This document shows, piece by piece, positions 15,779-27,700 of a DNA stretch of 28,577 nucleotides. The translations under genes were made by a program, and so were the position numbers. Under the pieces are notes generated by a model. It searched no databases. It was not told the origin of the DNA and saw only the letters and a program-made list of their open reading frames with translations. The stretch's first letter is position 1; each line of letters starts with the position of its first letter. The DNA comes from Spirochaetia bacterium. Lineage in GTDB: Bacteria > Spirochaetota > Spirochaetia > Treponematales > Treponemataceae. The stretch is taken from NCBI GenBank assembly GCA_900769975.1, contig CAAGIR010000163.1:1-28577 (forward strand), given 5' to 3'.

Positions 15779-18700
15779 ATGAAAAAATTATTCAATTTAT
15801 TACAGTTTATAGTTTTCACATTATTTATAACGTTATTTTTTTCCTGCGAAATAGGTTTGGGAGCTGCCGTAGATACAGAACCGCCACGCCTGGAAATTTC
15901 CACACCTAAGCCAGATGCTGTAATCAGAGGTGATTTTAAAATCGGCGGTAACTGGTCGGACGACGGAACGATTGAATCTGTTGTGGTAACGATGAAGCGA
16001 ACAGACGGTCTGGGAACTTCCCTGGAATTTGCCGCTGAATATAAAGAAGGCGAAAATGATAATCTGAATGTCTGGAGTTGCTTAATAAATCCTATTGCAA
16101 CTTCAAGCCAGCTTCTTGACGGAAATTACATTGCACAAGTAGACATTACCGACGCTGGAAAACACACAACAACAAAAACAGTTCAGTTTACAATAGATAA
16201 TACGCCACCAGTAATTGTTTTGCAGCGCCCATCAACAAAAGCAGATGCCACACAACCAGATTCTTATGGACAGAAATTTACTTTGGAAGGTCAGGCCGCA
16301 GATGATAACAGCATAAGTCAGATTGAACTTCAAGTTTTTTCAGATAAAGAATGTACAAATTTAATTCACACTGTGCCATTAACAAACGTACCGAACTCAA
16401 TTAATCTTGATGTTGCAGAATTTGCCGAAAATGTGGAAAACGTGTATTCGCAAATTTATGGATCAACAACAAAAGACGGTGAAAAAGGTTTCTTCTGTAA
16501 AATTGTAGCATACGACGGTGCGGCATATTATCCTTCTGATGGAAACCAGACTCCAGAAGATTTAAAAGGAAACAGTACGGATATTTATTATCTTTATGAA
16601 GATATCGCTACGTCAATTCTGTCTACAACAAAACTGCCAGAAGTTTACCATATATTAAGCGGAGTTTATGATTTATCTTCAGATTCGTCACGTTCAACTG
16701 CTGTTTCTTCAAATACTGTAAAAGATAATCTTGCAAAAAATCAGCTTAAAGTGGGATCATTTACATTAAATCCAGAAAACAATCCTACATTCACTGTGGC
16801 TGGAAAAGAACCTTTGGTAAGAAATGAAGAAGGCACAATTGCATTTACAGGCGGAGATTACGACATTACGAACGGTTCGCAAATTATCATGGAAGTAACA
16901 CCTGGTCTTGACAGTATACCTCTAGACGGTAATTCGCTGAAAATATATTTTATAGAATGTGATGATTCTGGAAAAGCAAAAAGCGACGCAACAAAAGTTT
17001 ATCCGTCAACAGAAGTGAAAAAAAGTGGAACAACATATAAGTTTACAGTTTCAATTGCGAAAGTGGACGGACTTATAATCGGTAAAAATTACCTGTGTGG
17101 TGTAGAAGGTTATGATGAAAAGAAAAACAGCGTTGTAAGCAGTGACAACAGAGGCTACGGATTTCATTTTACAACAAGCGGTGCCGCACCTGGACTTACT
17201 ATTTCTAAACCGGAGGAAGGTTCTGTAACGCTTTCAAAAGGAAAGACACTTTTAATAGAAGGAAGTACAACAGTAGAAGCGGGTGCCCCAGTTATCACAA
17301 TTGTTGACAATAAGGAAACGAAAAAAACAATAACATTTACGGAATCTCAGGCAACAGAAGACGAAGACAAAAAATTAGTTTATAAATTCAGTGCAGAAAT
17401 TCCATTTGAAGGTGCAAGTGCATATCACGAGCTGGACATTATTTCTGATATTGAAGGTATAAAAACTACAAGAACAAAAACCGTATCTTATGATTGCGAT
17501 GCACCTGTTATTAAAATTAATGCAGTGAGTCCTATTGTAGAAAAAAGTGATGAAAATGGACAGTCAGATGGAAAAAAATATCTTAACGGCGAAGTGCAAA
17601 TTACATTCTCTTTAACCGATGATTTTTCATTTATCGATACGACAACAAATAAACCGTATTTTGAATTGTGGCAGAACGGTGCGAAAAAATATACAGGCAG
17701 TTTTACTTCAACAAATTCAACAGTAGCAGAAACAGTTAAGGTAGATACGAAAAAACTTACCGACAAAGCGGATTTGGAAATAAAAGTTTTTGCATGGGAT
17801 AGAGCGGGTAATAAATCAGAATATTCAAGTGCAGAAGATGGAATTGTATATTCAATTGATCAAAGTACAGACAAGCCGATTATAACGCCAAAGAGCAATA
17901 TTAACTTTGCGTTGAATTCTGTAGACGCTATCAATGATACAAAAAATAATTCTGCAAATGCAAACAAAATTTCTGCAGGAAGTACTGTATCGTTTGTAAT
18001 TACTGATGATGACGGAATTGAGTATATAGAAGTAAATTTATTATCGAAAGATGAAAATGGAGAAACTGTAAGAAAACTGGTGAGCAGATATCCAGAAACA
18101 GGTTCAGCAAATGAAGTTCAGACACCATTCTCTTTCAATCTGCCTACAGATCCTGATTTTTATTCTTACAGTATTTCTGTAAAGGATATAATTTCGGACA
18201 ATGCAGATAGCAACAATTCAATATCATATAACTTTATGATAAAGGCAACTTCGCCAGCACCGACGATCGAATTGCAGTCTACCGAAGATGAAAATAATAA
18301 TAATTATGATAACAAACAAGATGGATATATTAAAGATGGTGCTTACAAAAATACAATCACAATCAAATCGACAGAATATCCATTCATATTATGTAGAAAA
18401 GATAGCAGCACCGCCGAATATGTTAATATTAAAGAAGAAATCACGGGTAGTGGTAGCGAAATTACATTTATAGACACTGTTTCACCAGAAAAAACTACAA
18501 CATATTATTATCAGGTAATAGATACGAACGGTCAAAAAAGTAACGAAAAAACCATAGAATGTAAAGTCGACACCGTTCCCCCAACAATCACCCCAGGCTC
18601 CCTGCCAGGAAATCAGGATACGAGAGTTAAACAGTTTACTTTCAGTGGTACTGCAGAGGATTCAGATTCAGGTGTAAAACAGGTAGAAATTTATTTTGCA

Positions 18701-21700
18701 AATGAAGATAAAACGTTTAGCAAATGTGTTACTGCTGGTGGTACAGTGAACTGGTATTATACACTTACATACTTAGATGAAAGTCTAAAAGATATTTTTG
18801 GCACAAATTATGGAGAGAAATTCATTAAATTCAAAGTTACAGATAACGTTGGATTAATTACGGAGACAGAACCACAAAAATTCTATTATGATACAGAAGA
18901 TCCAAAGGTAAGCATTACTCACTATATTATAGGAAATGAAGAAAAAGAATATAAACAAGGTGTTAGTCTTAAACTTGGAAAAAAGTTTGGTCTTAAAGGA
19001 ACTGTTTCAGATGACTGGGGAATCCAAAGCATAAAGATAGTACAGGAACCTAATAATGAAAATAAAAATATAGAAGTTGAAATTGGCAATAATGTTTGGG
19101 AAGTGACAGAACTGCCACTAAACAGCAATAATGGAACAGATGTAGTTACGGTTGATTATGTATATGTAATTACTGTAATAGATAACGCAAACAATCGAGT
19201 TTATACGACAATAAATGCACATATAGATACTACACCTCCAAATATTGAATTAGACCCAATTGGTGTGAATTGCTATGTTAATTCCAGTACAAAGAAATTT
19301 ACAGGAGAAGTAACAGATGATGATTCTACAGTTACAGAAATAACTCTGTTAGATCAAGATGAAGAAATCGTCAAAGGTCCTGAAACACTTACACTAAATC
19401 AAAATAGCCAATTTGAATGGACTGTTTATGATATACAAGATGGAAAATATAAGATTAAAGTTCATGCAGAAGACGATTGTCAGAATGAATATACAAAAGA
19501 AAGCGATGTGTTTACAGTAGATGCAACAATCCCTTCCACAACAATATCTACATCAACATCAATATATAATAAAGAAGGTGTTATAGATGTTGGTGTAATA
19601 AACGAAGGAAACACTTACTATACAAAAGAGTCTAAAATTTCTTTAAGCGGAATAATTACAGAAAAAAATTTACAAAGTATATCTGTAAACGGTACTGCAG
19701 TGAGTGTTCTGGAGGACAACACTTGGAAAACAGAAATTGATATAAATGATGAAAATGTACAAACTTATACAATTCAGTTGATAGACAAAGCTGGCAATCA
19801 AAGTGTATATAATTTTTATTTAGCAAAAGATATAAGCGCACCAGTATTATCAGTTACTAACCCTACAAGTAGTTCAAACATTATTAATGGTATATCGGTA
19901 AGTGGAATTGTAACAGATAGTGGAATAGGCGTAAAATCTGTAAAATACGAACTGTACGAATTAACAAAAGGTGAAGACGGAACAGAAAAAGAAACAGGCA
20001 TAAAAAGGGAAGAAACAGGTGTAACAGGACAGTTTACATTTAATAAAGAAACTCCAGAAAGTATAGTTGAAGGAAACTACAGGATAAAAGTCAGTGCATC
20101 AGATTTACTTGATAATACAGAAGAGCAAAGTATAGATTTCTCAAACGACAAAACAGGACCAGATTTGACAGACCCGACAATAGTAACTCCTGTAATAAAA
20201 GAAGGAGCAACAATAGATGAAACATCAAATACCTACACTGTATACGGAACAAGAGAGCTGGAAATCAGTGTAAAAGCAGTAGATGCAATATCAGAAGTAC
20301 AGAGTGTAAAAGCAGAAACAGGAGGAAAAACAACATACCTGACGTACAATACAACAAAAGGAGTATATGAAGGAACCGTTTCATTACAAAGTGAAAAAGG
20401 CACAATAAGCATAATCGCACAAGATAAATTCTCAAACACAACTTCTACATTATTAAACAACATCTACATAGATGAAAAAGCTCCAGATCTGACGATAAAT
20501 AGTGTAGTAGAAATCACAAATAAAACGTTTACAATAAGTGGAATGGTAGAGGATGCAATATTACTAGCAAGTACAGACGCAATAAAAATCACAGATACTA
20601 ATGATAAAGATAGTGTCAACAAAAAAGAATATTTTGTTTCTCCAGAAACAAACGGAGAATGGAAACTGGAATTAACACCAAATGAAAGTAGCGGTGTAAA
20701 GGACGGCAAACATACGTTTACAGTTGAAGCAAAAGACGCAGCTGGAAACAAAACGACAAATACAGTAACTGTGACAACAGACGTAACTGCACCGACATGG
20801 AAAGTATTGATTGATTCTTCAAATAAATCACATACAGTTCCATATATTTCTTCCAAAATAGCTTATGAAGAAAAAGAAGGTGAAACTGTCCTCAAAACTT
20901 ATTATAAATCAAACTCAATAAACATAGCGGCAAAAGCAGTTGACGAAACAAGCGGGGTAAAGCAAATCATCTATCAGCTTGATAATGATGTTAAACAAAA
21001 CGTAGACAATGCAAACTTTACAATTGAAAATATTGAAGATGGTGAACATAATTTGACAATCTGGGCAGAAGATGAAGCTGGAAACACAACCGCTCCAACA
21101 AGTATTCAATTCTACATAGATACAAAATCACCACTCAAGCCAGAACTTTTGAGCATTGATTTAGAAAGTGATGGAGCAGAATTTGAAGGTTATAAAAATG
21201 AGTCAAAATCAAAACTTGTAAATGGAAAGAATGACGTAACATTTGTTTTGAAAGTGCAGGATGCCTCAAGCAAAACTCAAGAAAGCGACACTGAATATAG
21301 GTCTGGCATAAAAACTGTGGAAGTCGTGAAAATTGCAAGTAATTCTCAAACTGGTATTTCGGGGAATGAGAAGATTGACCAACCTGGACAGTATGAAATT
21401 ACAATTCCAAAAGATAAACTTGCAACTGGTTCTGTGTCTGTAAGGATTACAGATAATGTTGGCAATACTTACGAAGGAACTGTGTTCAATTTACAATTGG
21501 ATAATACAGCTCCAACTTTAAAAATTACCTCTCCAGCAGACGGTTCAACTGTGAACAAAACTATTACAATAAGCGGTGCAACAACAGACAATAATGCTGT
21601 AGCTGATACTGTTGTAACTGTGAAAAAAGATGGAAACTCTGTGCGCACCGAAACTTTCACAGCAGTTGATGACTCAAACGAACTTTCATGGACACTCGAC

Positions 21701-24700
21701 CTTGACACTTTTGTTGACAATATCACAACATCGGCTGAAAAAGTATATCTCTCAATCACTGTTTCTGCTACCGACAAAGCAGGTAATACAGCAAGCGAAC
21801 CACGAATAATCACCGTAGACCAAGACTCCGATCGTCCAAAAATCAGCTTTAACAATGTAACTCTTGGCGATTCAATGAGCAGCAGCGATTCAAATTACAT
21901 TTGGCTTAAAAATACAACCGTGCTTTATGGTACAGTCGAAGATGATGACGGAATTTCTTCTATGGAAATCAGCAAGAACGGAACAGAATGGAAAGATGTA
22001 ACACTCAACACGGCAAAAACTTCTTGGAGTTTTGATGTTAAGAATTTCATTGCATCTGGAACAGATGAAGAAAAAGAATCTCAGGCAAACAGTGCGTATA
22101 CAATTTATTTCAAAGTAAAAGATTCAAAGGAAAAAGAATTTATTTCAAAAGTATCTTCAGATTTGGACAGTATTTATCTAGTTGATGGCGATAATAAATA
22201 TGGAACAATTGATTCAAGTTCTGCAAAGCCTGATTCTGTTTTGTATGTAAAAGTGGACACACTTGCGCCGGAAGTTGTTCTGACAGGAGCAAGAATCGGC
22301 GACACAGGAGATTTTTCTACTTCTTATTCGAATATGACTCTAGGCGGTTCACAACGTACAATGGAGTTTAAACTCACAGCAAAAGACGGTAACGGAATTG
22401 AAACGATTACAGGCACAGCAGAGTTTGACGGAGCTTCCATCACACTTTCATCTCCTGTAGTGAAAGCTTATAAATCAGGTGATTCAGGTGATGAGGAAAC
22501 TTCAGTTGGGGCTTCTGATGTGGACTATTATATAGTAAGTTTTACAGTAGATTTAGAAAACAAACAAAATGGATTGAACGACAAAGACGGTCGAATCAGT
22601 TTGAAATTTACAGGAAAAGATAAAGCTGGAAACTCTTCTGCTCAGACTGCAACAATCAACTACGACTACAAAAAACCGGAAGTAACAATCACTTCGCCAA
22701 AAGATTCTAGTTGGGTTAGTGGAATTGTAACAGCGTACGGAACAATTGACTCTACAGCAACAATGTATTATGCACTTTCGCCAAGCAAAACAATCACACC
22801 GGCAGAAGCAGATTCTGTTAGCTCTGGTGGAAATCTTACTGGTCAGGCAGAAAGTGGAACTGGCGATTCTCACAATGTTACATCTTGGAGTGGAACAAAT
22901 CCAGAAACCGGAGTCACTGAAGGTGGAACAATTGATGTAACTCCAAAATATTCTCAGATAAAAGGAAATGGCGTTCAGTGGTTTGTATATTTTGACAATC
23001 AGCCTTCAACAGATCTTGCTACACACGATGTAGAATTCAAAAAATATCTGACAAATTATGGAATCACAACTGAAGAGGCAATTTCAAAAAAAGAATTTAC
23101 AACAATTGTAAATCTTTATCTTTGGATAAAATCAATAGACGAAGCTGGAAACATTAAAGAAACTAGTTTCCCGATTTCCATTGACCCACAAGGGGACGCA
23201 CCTCAAGTTACAATTTCTTATCCTGCAAAAGATGGAGAAACTCTTGGCGGTGCCGTAACGCTTTTGGGAACAGCAAGCGATACTCTTGGAACAAATGTTG
23301 GTATTAAAAATGTTTGGGTTCAAATTATTTCTGGAACAGATGCCACTTCTGCAACGCTAACTAAAGACGATGTAAACTTGTGGATAGAAAAAGGATATAG
23401 CGTTTATACCGACATTAAAAATAGCACTCCTACTCCAGTTACTGATAAAATTGGGGACACTGCAAAACCTGCCGATTATTACATTCAGGCAACAGTTTCT
23501 GGAACTTCTTGGAGTTTAAAGATAAACGGCAATGGTGAATTCAGTCCATCTGAAGGTCAAACCAAAAATATAGCTTACCGTATTTATGCTCAGGATAATG
23601 ACAACAATTTAAGTAAAGTTCAAACTCAATACTGTATTTTCGATGCCGACAACCCGATTTTGAGCGACCTTTATTTACGTCAATATTCTGATAATGAAAA
23701 TGGAACAGGAACAATTAAAGCGTCTCGTCCGTATGAAGATGATATGTGGATAAAAGGTGACTGGTGGCTTTGCGGAACTGTTAAAGATACACAGGGAATT
23801 GCTTCTTTGACAGTAGATGGGGTTTCACAAAACCCAACTGGTACAGCCAATCAAGAAGAAACATTTAAATATAAAATTTCTACAACCGGAACTGACGCTG
23901 GAAATAAAAAAATAATGATTGAAGCAACAGATAAGGCAACTGGAACGACACACACGACCACAAAAGTCTGTTCAATCAATTTTGATAACAAGGCTCCTGT
24001 TTCAAATGCACCTGTAATCAATGCAAATAGAATTCAAAATGCAAACGGATTCTTTACATTCTCTGCCGAAGTAAAAGAAGATGCTATTGGTGGTTCTGCT
24101 CAGTCAGGATTTAAGTATCTGGCATTCTATTTTACTCGCGGAGACAACGTCGTTTACGATATTATGCGTCCAAAAGCCTATGGAAAGAGTGCGGTAGACA
24201 AATCAAACACTACGAATTTCTCAACAGAAGACGGACTTATCTGGAAAAAATTAAGTGTTACCCGTTCAAGTGACAACCTTGCAGTCATCACTCTTAATTC
24301 TGCTGATGATAATGTTCACACAGGCGGACTTTGCAAAATCGGCGGTTCTATCTATATGATAAAAAATGCAAGTGGCACTACAATTGAATTGGACGGTTCT
24401 CCAGAAATGCCAGCAAGTGGCACTTCACAGGAAGCTTTGTTTGCCATTGCAAATGTCGTAAACAACAATATTGAATCAGGAAACGGCACAAAATCAACTT
24501 CTGATGATTATTATGGCTATTTCAATTCGATTTCAAATGATGATGGCGACCACATGGTTGAATCTGTTTTGAAAACAGGTACAACATGGAAATGGGAAGC
24601 AAATATCAACTCGCGAAATATTCCAGACGGCGAAGTAACACTTCATTATGTTGCATTTGATGCTGCTGGAAATTGCAGTCCTAATGAAATTTCTGGACTT

Positions 24701-27700
24701 CAGATTGCAAATAACGCGCCTCGGCTTGCAAGTCTGAAAGTTTGGACAGACTACAACGGAAATGGCATAGAGGATGATAATGAACATGCAACAAAATATT
24801 ACAGCAAGAAAACTGTTGTGATTGGCGGTAAGTCACAAACAAAATCTCAGGATTTAACTTCGGATTTGCTTCTTTCTGGAAATGACAAAGATGAAGCAAA
24901 TGGCGGAAGTGCGTTTATGACCATAAAAGCTGCAACAAAACTCATCCCAGAACTTGTAGGTGGAAACGGTGATTTGTATTACACTTATAAGATTAAAAAT
25001 AATAAAGAGGTAGATTGGTCAGGAATTACACCGTCGGATGGAAGTTTTGCAAAGGGTAATGATGATGGCATAGATGACGAAGCTGGAAACGGTGGTTATT
25101 ATGTAGTAGATGATGAAAACACAGCTTACATCAGCGGAACTATTTACGACGGTACAACTACAGACAAAAACCCAATCGTAATTACAACAACCATGCTTGA
25201 AGAATTGAACAACAATACAGGAAACGATGATCCAACCTGGTTTGAATATACTATCTATGATAGCACAGAAGGTTGTACTAATTGGACAAATTCAGATTAC
25301 ACAAAAGGAAGACTCTCTGCAAAATTCAAGGTTGCTTTAAACGTGCAGTATAATGACGAGGTTGCACCAAAAGTTGCTGTACGGCCATTCTACTGGAACA
25401 GCAAGGCAGAAAAATCTGTAGATTGGGATAGCAAAACGGACAATTCTGTAGTTTGGGATAGCAATTCTGGCAAGCCTCTTGGACACATCGAACTCGAAGG
25501 AGATTTGACAGATAAAATTAAAAATGATTTTGGCGATGATCCAAAAGTTTCTGGAAAAATCAAAATAGAAGGATACGCATTCGATAACATCAAACTAAAA
25601 GAACTTTATGTTACTTTTGCCGGTCACAAAGACATAGGCAGCAAAGTGCTTGCGGCAGCTTACACTACAAGCGGAAATACAACAAGCTGGGAAAAATCTA
25701 ACGCTACTGGCATAGGCGATACTTGGGATTTTGAAGCAAAAGACGTATTCAACAACAGCGAAGGACACCTTGTTTATTGGACATTAACAGTTGATACACA
25801 ATCAGTTTCAAGTGATACTAGTGTGGCACGCCTAGACCAAAAGGTAACAGTTGTTGCAAAAGACGAAAGAGGAAAAAAGGGAACAACAACTGGCGGACTA
25901 GAATCGGCAACAATCGGAACTGCTGCAAGTCAAAAAATGCTCTGGAAAGATGTAAAATCATCAGCCGGCGCTGCAGCAATGTTCTACACAGATGAGGCAT
26001 GCACTAAAAAAGCAGACTCAACTACAAAAGACGACACAAAAGTTTACCTCAAGGAAAAATGGGATTACAAAATGGACATCGTGCCGTATGTTACTGGGGT
26101 AAAGACTAGTTTGTCAGATTTAGACGCAAATAATCCATCTATTTATAATAGAACAGCCTTAGGTCATTATGCTGTAAATTCAACAGAAACTGTTGATATT
26201 TATGGTTTCAACCTTACTGGCGGAACTCTTTATGATTCGGCTTCTACTTCTGTCATTTTAGAAACAGTAAATACAAATGCCTCTGAAAATGCTTATGGAT
26301 TATCTGGTGCTCTGTATTTCTCTGTTTCGGCAAGTACATTAAAGTCTGGAAATATTGAAATAAAAGTTAATGAAATTCCTACTTTGAATAACATCAATAA
26401 ATCTGAAGCAAAAGGAACGTATTCGGATAGTGATACGAAGTATGAAAATCACTATAACCGCACTCCAAATGGATTAAATAACAACCTGCTCGAAGATGAT
26501 GTAATTTTTGATGTTTGGGAATTTGATAGTGATGCAGCAGGTCCAATTTCAGGTCAGGTTCGCCAGCCGATTATGAAAATTAGCCCTGCAACTGGTATGA
26601 TTCAGTTTGCATTTGCAAATGGACCATTGTATTTCAGTATGGGTGGCGGAAATTACTTAGATGATACTACTAGCCATGATTTCTGGAGTCAAAGTTATGA
26701 TATGTTTACTTCCATAGGATTTACTGTTGATGATTTGGGATATACTTATGGTGTATGTTCTGGTGGAGATATTAACTCCAGTTCTGCTGATGTATTTGTA
26801 CTACATTCAAGTAGGTTCCCAAATCCAAGCAATAATAGAAAAACGCATGGTAATATGGCTAATATATCTGGTCTTGGTTTGGAACAGATAGCACAGAATG
26901 GAGATAAGAATAAACAAGGTGGTAATATTTTCCTAAAAGAAAGAATAATGTCACCATCGTTGGGAACAACAGTAAATACTTCTACAAAATCAACTAATCT
27001 GTATTTAGCATATTTTGATAATATTAACTCTGAAATAAGATTTAAATCAGGTAGTACATCTAATATAGATCATAATACAACAACTACTACAGAATTTGGA
27101 ATGTTCAAAGATAAATATAAAAATAATGGTAACATAGCACCAGGACAGTATAATATTGATGATGTTAATGTTGTAAAATCAGATGTGACTGCAGAATATT
27201 TATCTCTAGGAGTAATTCCTGCTTCTGTAGCTAAAAAGAGTTCAGATGTTGTAGTTCTTGTTTGGTACGAAGGTACAACTTTGCATTATGCTTATAATGA
27301 AACTCCTTTGCAGACTGGCACAGTTGGTGGTTCTGTTACGAAAAATATAGGTGATTGGAAAATAACACAGCTTAATTTAGGTAGTTATGTTGGACAATAT
27401 TGTAAAGTTGCTATAGATAAAAAAGGCGGAATTCATATTGCCGCTTACGACCAGATGAAAGGTGATTTGAAGTATGCATATAAATCAGATTACAAAACTG
27501 AAACATGGCAAACTTGCACAGTAGATTCTTATGGAATAATTGGTTCAGAAATATCTTTGGAAGTGGCTATGGATGGTAGTGGAAAACCAATTCCTTACAT
27601 AAGTTACTATGCAGATTCAGCAGTGCGACCAAAACTTGCATATTTAGTAAAGCCAGGAAAAGGAGAAGAAATTCCTGATGGGGCATCAGAAGATTACTTC

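Noticed and set aside
15625..15909. Plus-strand 94-codon frame overlapping the lipoprotein start
   Set aside because: It spans the predicted promoter and the signal-peptide coding region in another frame; there is no supporting start signal.
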